64,000 bases of DNA from an uncultured Pelagibacteraceae bacterium. GTDB lineage: Bacteria; Pseudomonadota; Alphaproteobacteria; Pelagibacterales; Pelagibacteraceae. This document shows, one piece after another, positions 25,911 to 33,817 of this stretch; position 1 is the first letter of the stretch; each line of letters starts with the position of its first letter. The position numbers and the translations under genes were made by a program. Location: NCBI GenBank assembly GCA_902583075.1, contig CACHUN010000003.1, positions 1-64,000 on the forward strand, written 5' to 3'. The notes beneath the pieces are model-generated. The model was not told the DNA's origin, did no database searches, and saw only the letters and a program-made list of their open reading frames with translations.

Positions 25911-26186
25911 TTATTTTTGCATTTTTTTTGCTGATTTAATTACATTCATTATTCCTGCAATTACTCCTACAAAAAAAAATATTAAAATTAACCATGGCTT
26001 AGTACCAAACCAATTGTCTAAAATAAACCCAATAATTGTCCCAACAGCTACCGCAGCAACTAACTCTGTGCTCATTTTAAAAGCGTGACCCATCCCTGAT
26101 GTTGTTGGCTCTTTATTTTCAGAATATTTTGATTTTGCTTTGTTTTTTGCACTTTTAAGGCGAGTTTTAAAATCTTCCTCTTCCAT
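25911..26186 (-). CDS. atpI: ATP synthase assembly protein AtpI
   Basis: A 91-residue protein with a polar N-terminal half and two hydrophobic helices containing AVAVGTIIGFILDNWFGTKPW, the AtpI (F0F1 subunit I) signature. AtpI assists c-ring assembly or Mg uptake. It is the first gene of atpI-B-E-F'-F, and lies 4 bases downstream of smc, so ATP synthase expression may depend on readthrough from smc or on a promoter inside it. Confidence 0.88.
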   Translation of the reverse strand: MEEEDFKTRLKSAKNKAKSKYSENKEPTTSGMGHAFKMSTELVAAVAVGTIIGFILDNWFGTKPWLILIFFFVGVIAGIMNVIKSAKKMQK

Positions 26187-26190
26187 TAGC

Positions 26191-28764
26191 CTAAGCTACC
26201 ATGCTCTCAGCTTTTTGAAGATCAACAGCAACTAGTTGACTTATCCCTTTCTCTGGCATTGTAACCCCATATAATCTATCCATTTTTGACATGGTTAAGG
26301 CATGGTGGGTCACTATTATAAATCTTGTAGAAGTAATCTTTGTCAATTCATTTAACAGATTACAAAATCTAGTTACATTTGCATCATCTAGTGGAGCGTC
26401 TACTTCATCTAAAACACAGATAGGTGAAGGGTTAGTTAAAAATACTGCAAATATTAAGGATAATGCTGTTAAAGCCTGTTCACCACCTGAAAGCAGAGTA
26501 ATCGACTGAAGTCTTTTTCCAGGAGGACTTACTAGCATTTCCAAACCAGCATCTAGTGGATCATCAGAGTCTACTAGTTCTAATTTAGCGCTTCCCCCAT
26601 TAAACAATTTCGTGTAAACCTCATTAAATTTTCTATTCACTCTCTCAAAAGCGTCCAATAATCTTTCTCGACCCTTTTGATTAAGTTCAGTTATGCTCTC
26701 CTTTAATTTTAATATTGCTGTAACAAGATCTTGTCTATCTTGTTCCATTTTTTTTATGTCAGATTTATATTTTGCAGTTTCATCATCTGCTCTTAAGTTA
26801 ACGGATCCAAGCTTTTCTCTTTCCCTCTTTTTTTCATCTAGAAACTCTTCTTGAGTAACTAAGTCAGGAAATTCAGCATGTTTTTCAAGATTTGAATAAT
26901 TAAGCATATTGTCTTCTTCAACATTTAACTCTGTCATAACTCTTTCCAAAAGGTCATTTCTTCTTTTATTTAAACCTTCAATGGTTGCTCCAGAGCTTGC
27001 TTTTTTTTCTCTAATTTCAATTGAATTTTCTTTTGTGTTGTTTAATTGATTTCTAATTTCCATAATATTATTATCAATTTTTTCAACTAAAATTTCATTC
27101 TCATTTTTTTCATCTTCAGAAATTCTTAAGTTTTCGGAAATCTTCCCTTTTCTTTCTGCTTGAGATTGAGGTTGTTTTTCGAGAGCATTTAATTTTTCTA
27201 CAAGTTTATTTTTTCTGGTATTAAGTTCATTTACCATTTTTTCAGAATTAGTTAAAAGATTTTGCCAGCTTTCAAATTCTTGATCAATTATACTTATTCG
27301 CTCTTTTCTTTTGACAGACTCTTTTTTTATATTTTGATTTTTACTATAAGTTTCAGCATAATCATCCTGCAATTTTTTTATTTGATCACTTTTTGATGTT
27401 AGAGTTGAAATTACATCGTCATCCTCAACTTCTTTAACTTTCATAGTTAAATATGACAAGTCAATTATACATTCATCTAAAATTTTTATTGTCTGATGGT
27501 TTCTATTTTCTGAAATTAGTTTTTTAACTTCTTCGATTTTATTTTTTATGCTGGTAATAATTTCATTATTTTTTTGCAAAGATTCAGCACTAAAACTCTC
27601 TAATAATTCATCCATTCTATCTTGCTCACTTTTTAATTTTGATTTAGAGTTTTCAAGATCTTGATTGGAAAGTTTTTCTGTTTCATAATATTTTGAATCT
27701 GTATCAATTAAGATATTTCTCTCCTCTTTTAATCTTTTTTCGTTAGAATTTGCGTCAATTACTATGCTTTTTTCTCTATCTATGTCTTCATCTATAACTT
27801 TTATAGAGCTTTTAATTGTATCTATTTCCTCATTTATTCTAGTACTTTCCTCATCTAAAGCTTTCAGTTCAAGGTTTAACCTTTGAATCTTAGATAAATT
27901 TTCAATATTTTTTTGTCTTATTGGCTCTACTCTTTCAAGTTCATTTTTTATTTTAGTTTCTAATTCTTCAATTTGTTTATTAAATTCTTCTACTTTTCCA
28001 TCTGCCTCATTATTTACTTCATTTTCTAAAGTGATTTCTTTATCAATTTCTATAAGTCTTAAATAATAAAGCCCTGCCTCAACTTTTTTTATTTCTTCTG
28101 AAATTAATTTATACTTTGCAGCTTCCTCAGCTTGTTTTTCTAAATTTGCTAATTGTTTTTCTTGTTGTCTTCTAAGTTCGTCGGCTCTCTTTAAATTATT
28201 TTCTGCTGCCCCTAATCTAATTTCTGCTTCATGCCTTCTAACATGCAAACCAGCTATTCCAGCAGCTTCTTCAAGTATAGCTCTTCTATCAGATGGTTTT
28301 GCTGTAACTAATGCTCCGATTCTGCCTTGACTTATCAGTGATGGTGAATGAGCTCCTGTAGATAGATCTGCAAAAAACATTTGTGCATCTTTTGCTCTAA
28401 CTTCTTTGTTGTTTATGTAAAACTTTGATCCTTTGTCTTTCTCAATCTTTCTTCGAATTTCTATTTCCTCTAAATCGTTATATTGGTGTGGTCCATCCTT
28501 ATTTTCATTGTTCAAGCTTAAAACTACTTCAGCAATATTTTTTGAAGGTTTATTTGATGTACCTGAAAATATAACATCTTCCATCCCAGACCCTCTCATG
28601 CTTTTTGCTGAAGTTTCTCCCATGCACCATCTAAGAGATTCAACTATGTTTGACTTGCCACAACCGTTCGGACCAACAATTCCCGTAAGGCCTTTTTCAA
28701 TTAAAAAATTAGTTTTCTCGGCAAAAGACTTAAAGCCATTTAATTGGATTTTTTTAAACTCCAT
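26191..28764 (-). CDS. smc: Chromosome segregation protein SMC, short form without a recognisable hinge
   Basis: SMC dimers organise chromosomes with ScpA/ScpB. The head is complete: Walker A GPNGCGKS at residues 31-38, LISQGRIG at 143-150, signature LLSGGEQ at 757-763 and Walker B VLDEVDAPLDD at 784-794. Between the head halves the chain is nearly all heptad-like coiled coil. The protein is 857 residues against roughly 1,150-1,200 for ordinary bacterial SMC. The central 150-residue globular hinge is not visible; the turn seems to be a short stretch around residues 420-455 (NHQTIKILDECIIDLSYL). It follows dsbA by 8 bases. ScpA and ScpB are not in the window. Confidence 0.92.
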   Translation of the reverse strand: MEFKKIQLNGFKSFAEKTNFLIEKGLTGIVGPNGCGKSNIVESLRWCMGETSAKSMRGSGMEDVIFSGTSNKPSKNIAEVVLSLNNENKDGPHQYNDLEEIEIRRKIEKDKGSKFYINNKEVRAKDAQMFFADLSTGAHSPSLISQGRIGALVTAKPSDRRAILEEAAGIAGLHVRRHEAEIRLGAAENNLKRADELRRQQEKQLANLEKQAEEAAKYKLISEEIKKVEAGLYYLRLIEIDKEITLENEVNNEADGKVEEFNKQIEELETKIKNELERVEPIRQKNIENLSKIQRLNLELKALDEESTRINEEIDTIKSSIKVIDEDIDREKSIVIDANSNEKRLKEERNILIDTDSKYYETEKLSNQDLENSKSKLKSEQDRMDELLESFSAESLQKNNEIITSIKNKIEEVKKLISENRNHQTIKILDECIIDLSYLTMKVKEVEDDDVISTLTSKSDQIKKLQDDYAETYSKNQNIKKESVKRKERISIIDQEFESWQNLLTNSEKMVNELNTRKNKLVEKLNALEKQPQSQAERKGKISENLRISEDEKNENEILVEKIDNNIMEIRNQLNNTKENSIEIREKKASSGATIEGLNKRRNDLLERVMTELNVEEDNMLNYSNLEKHAEFPDLVTQEEFLDEKKREREKLGSVNLRADDETAKYKSDIKKMEQDRQDLVTAILKLKESITELNQKGRERLLDAFERVNRKFNEVYTKLFNGGSAKLELVDSDDPLDAGLEMLVSPPGKRLQSITLLSGGEQALTALSLIFAVFLTNPSPICVLDEVDAPLDDANVTRFCNLLNELTKITSTRFIIVTHHALTMSKMDRLYGVTMPEKGISQLVAVDLQKAESMVA

Positions 28765-28772
28765 TCAAAGAC

Positions 28773-29354
28773 TTATATCAGTTTTTCTATATATTTTTTT
28801 AATTTTTTATAGTTGGATGTATTTTCGAACTTTTCACCATTGATTATAAGTGTTGGTGTTGCCTCTATTTTGTAGTTTTTAGCTCCGTTGATTCGGTCTT
28901 CTAAAATAAAATCTTCAATTTTTGAGTCTGCTATACATTTCTCAAAATCTAATTTAAAATTTGATTCTTGAATTACCTTCTTTAGATTTTTGTTGAGATC
29001 TTCAATAGTGCTTCCTCTTACCCAGCTACTTTGATTTTTATATAAATGATGAAGTATTTCTGAATTTCCATCATTCTTACAATGAGCTATTTTTGATGCA
29101 TTAAATGCAGCCATATCTAATGGAAAATTTCTAAATTCGATTAAAATTAAACCTTTGTCTATAAAATCAGTTTTTAAACTAGGATAAACATTTTTATGGA
29201 AATCTGCACAATGACTACATGTTAAAGATTCAAAAACTATCAGTTTTACTTTTGCATCGACATTACCCTCAGTAATCGATTTAATATTTGCTTTAGCATT
29301 ATGTATTACAAAAAATAAAGAAATTATAATTGTTTGTATTAGTATTTTTTTCAT
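28773..29354 (-). CDS. DsbA-like periplasmic thiol:disulfide oxidoreductase
   Basis: A 193-residue thioredoxin-fold protein with a signal peptide (residues 1-22, ending in HNAKA), the redox motif SLTCSHCADFH near residues 45-54 (CSHC), and a cis-Pro loop EATPTLIINGE near residue 167. The DsbA-type helical insertion lies between. It probably introduces or isomerises disulfides in exported proteins such as cytochrome c1 or SCO1. It is coupled to dciA by a 4-base overlap. DsbB is not seen in the window. Confidence 0.87.
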   Translation of the reverse strand: MKKILIQTIIISLFFVIHNAKANIKSITEGNVDAKVKLIVFESLTCSHCADFHKNVYPSLKTDFIDKGLILIEFRNFPLDMAAFNASKIAHCKNDGNSEILHHLYKNQSSWVRGSTIEDLNKNLKKVIQESNFKLDFEKCIADSKIEDFILEDRINGAKNYKIEATPTLIINGEKFENTSNYKKLKKYIEKLI

Positions 29355-29830
29355 CTTGATTTAAATATTTTATTTAATTCTAACAAAGATTTTCTAATTT
29401 TATCATTCTTAATATTGGTTATCTGCTTAATATTTTTGCTTTTTGTCGCATTATTTATTTTGTTTTCTTTAATTTTTTCAAACTCTCCCTCAAAAGTTTT
29501 TAATTTAATATCATCGACTACATTATACCCAAAAAATATATTAATTTTTTTTATTATTTCTTTCTTAGAGTATTCTAAATCTACTTCATTTCCTCTTTTG
29601 ACCATTATGTTTAAACAGCTTCCATTTAATTTAGAATTTTTAAATGATCTTGGATAGGATACATTAAATAATTCTTTGCCAACAAGAAATTTCCAATTAT
29701 CTAAAGTATTTGAATAAATCTGACCTTTTTTATTCAATATTCTATTTGCTTCTTGGGGCAAAGTATCTTTAAAAGATCTTAGTCCTTGAACAGATTTAGT
29801 TCTCTGCTTAGTATTATATTTAAAATTCAT
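29351..29830 (-). CDS. dciA: DUF721 / DciA-like replicative helicase loader
   Basis: DciA proteins load DnaB helicase in bacteria lacking DnaC/DnaI. With the ATG at 29830 the product is 159 residues and begins MNFKYNTKQ; the core LDNWKFLVGKELFNVSYP near residues 42-59 and the strand-rich part to residue 115 match DUF721. The longer reading back to 29923 would overlap mutY on the other strand and has a non-conserved hydrophobic N-terminus, so I reject it. It heads the 16-gene leftward run. Its start codon touches the mutY start codon, leaving no intergenic promoter. Confidence 0.75.
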   Translation of the reverse strand: MNFKYNTKQRTKSVQGLRSFKDTLPQEANRILNKKGQIYSNTLDNWKFLVGKELFNVSYPRSFKNSKLNGSCLNIMVKRGNEVDLEYSKKEIIKKINIFFGYNVVDDIKLKTFEGEFEKIKENKINNATKSKNIKQITNIKNDKIRKSLLELNKIFKSR

Positions 29831-30817
29831 ATGACAAGTCAAAACATACCAAATAAAATTTTGAATTGGTACGATAATAATAAAAGAGACCTTCCTTGGC
29901 GAAAAAAAGTCTCTAGAACTCAAAAAGAATATTTTACGCTAGTCAGTGAATTTATGTTGCAGCAAACACAAGTGAAGACTGTAATACCATATTTTGAAAA
30001 TTTTATTTCTAAAATCCCAGATTTAAAAAGTTTATCAAGAGTTAGAGATGCTAAATTGATGAAATGTTGGGAAGGATTAGGGTATTATTCAAGAGCCAGA
30101 AATCTTAAAAAATCAGCAAAACAAATTATAAATGAATTTAAGGGCCAGCTTCCAAAAAATGAGGATGATTTAAAATCACTACCTGGAGTAGGGGATTATA
30201 CATCTAATGCAATTATGGCAATTGCATTCAATAAAAAAATAATTCCTTTAGATGGAAATGTTGAAAGAATTTTAAAAAGAGTATTTTATTTAAAAAAAGA
30301 AAAAGAAATTTCTAAAGAAAATTTACACCAAAAAAAAATTTTTTTTGGAGAAACAATTAGAGCTAGTGATTATGCTCAAGCTATAATGGAAATAGGTGCA
30401 TTAATCTGTAAACCATCCAACCCACTTTGTTATCAATGTCCTATCTCAACAAATTGTAAATCCTTTAAAAAAAATGACTTTGAAATAATTAAAATAAATA
30501 AATTTAATAAACAAAAGTTTTTTGAAGCAAATATTTTTCAAAATAAGCAGAATAATTACTATCTTTTAAAAAACAGAAAATTTAACTTTTTAAAAGATAT
30601 GCCTATATTCCCCATGAATGAGATACCTAAGAGAAAATTTAAAAATCATTTAGGAAAAAGGATCAATATAAAAATGTCAAATATGCATATGAAAATTGCA
30701 ATTAATATGAAAAATAATTTACCAGAAAAGAGCGATGGATTTTTTATTAATGTTAAAGATTTAAGCAATTGGACTTTACCTTCGTTTACAAAGAAAATAC
30801 TTAATACTATCAAATAA
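29831..30817 (+). CDS. mutY: A/G-specific adenine DNA glycosylase
   Basis: MutY removes adenine mispaired with 8-oxoguanine or guanine. From the ATG at 29831 the protein is 328 residues. Features are FMLQQTQVKTVIPYFENF with the catalytic Glu region, the helix-hairpin-helix LPGVGDYTSNAI, IPLDGNVERIL with the catalytic Asp, and a C-x6-C-x2-C-x5-C iron-sulfur motif (CKPSNPLCYQCPISTNC) near residues 195-212. A C-terminal NUDIX-like domain is short. An upstream in-frame ATG at 29786 would overlap dciA and is unlikely. Confidence 0.93.
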   Translation: MTSQNIPNKILNWYDNNKRDLPWRKKVSRTQKEYFTLVSEFMLQQTQVKTVIPYFENFISKIPDLKSLSRVRDAKLMKCWEGLGYYSRARNLKKSAKQIINEFKGQLPKNEDDLKSLPGVGDYTSNAIMAIAFNKKIIPLDGNVERILKRVFYLKKEKEISKENLHQKKIFFGETIRASDYAQAIMEIGALICKPSNPLCYQCPISTNCKSFKKNDFEIIKINKFNKQKFFEANIFQNKQNNYYLLKNRKFNFLKDMPIFPMNEIPKRKFKNHLGKRINIKMSNMHMKIAINMKNNLPEKSDGFFINVKDLSNWTLPSFTKKILNTIK

Positions 30818-30821
30818 ATTA

Positions 30822-31952
30822 ATGAAAAAAATTGCGATTATTGGTGGAGGGATATCAGGCTTATATTTTGCAAATCTTTTAAATAATGAAAAAGATTTTG
30901 AATATAAGATATTTGAAAAAAAAGATAATTATAATTTCCTTGAAGGTTATGGAATTCAATTATCAGTAAATAGTATAAAATTATTAAATAGTATAGGATT
31001 TAAAAATCTACCTGCATCTGAAGTTAGCTTTCCCTCAAAAGTAAATTTCATACAAGCAAATAATTCCAAAAAAATTTGCGATATAGACCTTACACAATTT
31101 AATGATTCATTAAATCGATACACTACCTTAAAAAGATCAACATTATTAAAATTCTTATTTCAAAACATCCCACAAGAAAAAATAAAATTTAATTCAAATA
31201 TAACAAAAGTAGATAATTCTAATGGCATCAGAATTTCTTTTGGAGATAATAAAAATGAAGAATTCGATTACTTAATTATTTCGGATGGTATTTTTTCAAA
31301 AACGAGGTCACTAATTTTTAATGAAAGCATATATCCAAAATATAATCTTAATGTTGCACTGCGAGGTAAATTAAATGGTGATTATGGTAGTGATATTTCA
31401 ATATATATGGGATCAAATAGTCACTATGTGATCTACCCAGTAAATCAAAATAATGAATACAATTTTGTAGCTATTATAAAAAAAAAATTATCCTCAGATG
31501 AATTACAAAATCATGATTTATTCAAATCTGAAGAATTTTTAGCATCGTTAGTATCAGGTTTACAAAAAACATTGCAAATAAGCTCCAAAAATTTAAGTGA
31601 ATTGAAATCATTTCCTGTTCACGTTAGCAACGACTTTCCAAGTCTAAATAAAAAAAATATATTTTTGTCAGGCGATGCTTTATTTACATTCCCCCCATCA
31701 TTTGCTCAAGGAGCTTCCCAAAGCATTGAAACTGCAAACGATATATTTAAAAGTATTCTTAGTGGTACAAATGAATTCTATCAAGAGAGGATTCGTAGTA
31801 TTTCTTCTATAAATAATAAATCAAAATTAAACCATTTTACATTTCACTTATCAAATCCCATCAATATTTTTATTAGAAATAAAATTTTGAAATATCTCTC
31901 AAAAAATAAAAAATTTCTCGAAAATTATTTGGGTAAAATTTACAGAGCTTAA
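30822..31952 (+). CDS. FAD-dependent monooxygenase (UbiH/salicylate-hydroxylase-like)
   Basis: A 376-residue flavoprotein with the dinucleotide motif IAIIGGGISGLYFANLL near residues 4-20, the mid-chain FDYLIISDGIFSKTR (DG motif) near 147-161, and the C-terminal FAD/phosphate motif FLSGDALFTFPPSFAQGASQSIE near 281-303. The family hydroxylates aromatic rings. It could act in ubiquinone synthesis, whose hydroxylases vary in alphaproteobacteria, but UbiH, UbiF and UbiM families cannot be told apart by eye. It follows mutY by 4 bases and its stop TTAA is shared with ccrM. Confidence 0.8.
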   Translation: MKKIAIIGGGISGLYFANLLNNEKDFEYKIFEKKDNYNFLEGYGIQLSVNSIKLLNSIGFKNLPASEVSFPSKVNFIQANNSKKICDIDLTQFNDSLNRYTTLKRSTLLKFLFQNIPQEKIKFNSNITKVDNSNGIRISFGDNKNEEFDYLIISDGIFSKTRSLIFNESIYPKYNLNVALRGKLNGDYGSDISIYMGSNSHYVIYPVNQNNEYNFVAIIKKKLSSDELQNHDLFKSEEFLASLVSGLQKTLQISSKNLSELKSFPVHVSNDFPSLNKKNIFLSGDALFTFPPSFAQGASQSIETANDIFKSILSGTNEFYQERIRSISSINNKSKLNHFTFHLSNPINIFIRNKILKYLSKNKKFLENYLGKIYRA

Positions 31953-33022
31953 TTTGCAGGCCTTAATCTTTGTCTCAAATCATCAATTGGCTTTAAAGAA
32001 TTTCCAGATTTATAATGCCAAAATGTCCATCCGTTACAACTTTCTGCACCAATAATTTTTGCTGCAACTTTGTGGATTGAACCCTCTGATTGTTGATATT
32101 TGATACTTCCATCCACCATAATTTTAGCATTTACTTTTTTCTTTTGATCATAAATTTCTGTTCCAGGTTTAATTAAGCCCATTTCAACTAATGATCCAAA
32201 AGGAATTCTTGGTTTTGATCTATTATTTTGAAGTGTATCTAGATATTCATCTTTTATAATATCTGTATTGTTTAATCTTTTTCTTGTAGCATCAAAATAA
32301 TTTTTTTCCTTTTCAATTCCAAAATATTTTCTACCTAATTTTTTAGAAACAACAGCCGTGGTACCTGATCCTAAAAATGGATCTAAAATAAAATCATTTT
32401 TATTTGATGAGGCTAATATTATTCTATGGAGTAACGCTTCTGGTTTTTGAGTAGAATGAACTTTTTTTCCATTATTTTTTAATCTTTCTTTGCCATTACA
32501 GATTGGAAGGTTCCATGTAGATCTCATTTGGAGGTCATCATTCAAGCATTTTAATGATTGATAATTGAAAGTGTATTTCGACCCCTCACTTTTTGACGCC
32601 CAGATAAGTGTTTCATGTGCGTTAGTAAACCTTGTTCCCCTAAAATTTGGCATTGGATTATTTTTATTCCAAATTACATCGTTAAGTATCCAAAAACCTA
32701 AATCTTGGATTGTAGCACCCACTCTAAAAATATTGTGATAACTACCTATTACCCAAATCGATCCATTCTTTTTTAAAATTCTCTTACATTCTTTTAACCA
32801 ATCAAAAGTAAATTCATCATAACTTTTAAAACTTTCAAATTGATCCCATTTATCGTCTACAGCATCTACTTTAGATGTATCCGGTCTACTTAATTCTTTT
32901 TTTAATTGAAGGTTGTAAGGGGGATCAGCAAAAATAAGATCAAAAGTTTCATCAGGAATTTTTTTTAATTCCTCTAAACTATCTCCGTTAATAATTTTGT
33001 TTTTTAAAGTTTGATTACTCAT
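31949..33022 (-). CDS. ccrM: Cell-cycle-regulated adenine DNA methyltransferase, GANTC-specific
   Basis: Methylates the adenine of GANTC after replication, an epigenetic clock in alphaproteobacteria. The 357-residue beta-class methylase has the catalytic DPPY in IFADPPYNLQ near residues 32-36 and the AdoMet motif DPFLGSGTTAVVSKKLGRKY near 213-232, followed by the C-terminal RAMA domain (AKIIGAESCNGWTFWHYK) found in CcrM orthologues. No restriction partner is adjacent, as expected for an orphan methylase. Four GANTC sites lie just upstream. Confidence 0.94.
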   Translation of the reverse strand: MSNQTLKNKIINGDSLEELKKIPDETFDLIFADPPYNLQLKKELSRPDTSKVDAVDDKWDQFESFKSYDEFTFDWLKECKRILKKNGSIWVIGSYHNIFRVGATIQDLGFWILNDVIWNKNNPMPNFRGTRFTNAHETLIWASKSEGSKYTFNYQSLKCLNDDLQMRSTWNLPICNGKERLKNNGKKVHSTQKPEALLHRIILASSNKNDFILDPFLGSGTTAVVSKKLGRKYFGIEKEKNYFDATRKRLNNTDIIKDEYLDTLQNNRSKPRIPFGSLVEMGLIKPGTEIYDQKKKVNAKIMVDGSIKYQQSEGSIHKVAAKIIGAESCNGWTFWHYKSGNSLKPIDDLRQRLRPAN

Positions 33023-33039
33023 TTTTTAATTATTAATTA

Positions 33040-33116
33040 GACTCCAGAGTAGAGTCTCCGTCAACCTGAGATTGAATTATTTTGAGTCTACTTGTTACTA
33101 TTTTTTTCTGTGACTC
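33040..33116 (-). promoter_or_regulatory. Cluster of four GANTC sites upstream of ccrM
   Basis: GANTC sites occur at 33040-33044 (GACTC), 33052-33056 (GAGTC), 33084-33088 (GAGTC) and 33112-33116 (GACTC, inside the 3' end of rnhB). The first three are in the 75-base gap upstream of the ccrM start. The two nearest form an inverted pair around CAGAGTA. In Caulobacter, CcrM methylation of GANTC sites in its own promoter region is an established feedback; the clustering here suggests the same. An exact promoter is not assigned. Confidence 0.6.
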
Positions 33117-33676
33117 AATATGTTGTGTATTGGATTGAATGTTTTTCGATGAAATCTAGTTACTCCATATTTTCTAATAGCATTAATGTGATCTCTAGTT
33201 CCATAACCAGCATTTAAATCCCATTTATATTTTTTAAAACTTTCTGACATTTTGAGCATCAGTTTATCCCTTGAAACTTTTGCAATTATTGATGCTGCTG
33301 ATATTTCTTTAATTTTTTGGTCTCCTTTAATTATTGTTTTAATAAGATAATTACTTAATTCTGGTGATTTATTCCCGTCAATAAGTACTAAATTAGGTTT
33401 AACTTTTAGTTTTTTTATAGCTCTCTTCATGGCTAATAGACTAGCACTTAAAATATTTAGTTTTTCTATTTCCTTAACTGAGGCAGATCCTATTGCCCAA
33501 GTAGAATTTTTTTTTATAAATTTTGCTAAGTTTTCTCTCTCAATCTGAGTTAACTTCTTTGAATCTTTGATCTCTTTATTTCTAATATTTTTTTTAAGAA
33601 TAACAGCTGCAGCATACACTGGACCAATTAAACTTCCTCTACCAACTTCATCAACTCCAGCTATAATTTTTCTCAT
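33098..33676 (-). CDS. rnhB: Ribonuclease HII
   Basis: Removes ribonucleotides embedded in DNA and RNA primers. The 192-residue protein has IAGVDEVGRGSLIGPVYAA with the catalytic Asp and Glu at residues 7-8, VLIDGNKSPEL with the next Asp near 99, and AASIIAKVSRDK with the final Asp near 132. Its start is coupled to the upstream 44-aa ORF by TAATG. Because rnhA in this window is frameshifted, RNase HII may be the only intact RNase H here. Confidence 0.94.
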   Translation of the reverse strand: MRKIIAGVDEVGRGSLIGPVYAAAVILKKNIRNKEIKDSKKLTQIERENLAKFIKKNSTWAIGSASVKEIEKLNILSASLLAMKRAIKKLKVKPNLVLIDGNKSPELSNYLIKTIIKGDQKIKEISAASIIAKVSRDKLMLKMSESFKKYKWDLNAGYGTRDHINAIRKYGVTRFHRKTFNPIHNILSHRKK

Positions 33677-33810
33677 TAAGTAATAAAAAAATGATATAAA
33701 AGTACTCCAATTATCAAACCTTTAATAAAAGTAATCCATAATAATCCATAATTTGAAAGATTAAGTTTTTCTCTCCACCAATTTATATATTTTTTATGTA
33801 TTTCTATCAT
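33676..33810 (-). CDS. 44-aa single-helix protein upstream of rnhB
   Basis: A small ORF from the ATG at 33810 to the TAA at 33676-33678. The product starts MIEIHKKYINWWREK and has one hydrophobic helix (about residues 22-43, with LWITFIKGLIIGVLL). Its stop overlaps the rnhB start by one base (TAATG) and it begins 7 bases from the glycosylase stop, so it fills the gap exactly. It is not assigned to any family. The exact fit and the coupling make translation plausible. Confidence 0.6.
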   Translation of the reverse strand: MIEIHKKYINWWREKLNLSNYGLLWITFIKGLIIGVLLYHFFIT

Positions 33811-33817
33811 CGTAAAA

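Noticed and set aside
29786..29830. Upstream start for mutY at 29786 (and for dciA at 29923)
   Set aside because: Both extensions overlap the other gene on the opposite strand and have no family similarity; the ATG codons at 29831 and 29830 match normal N-termini.
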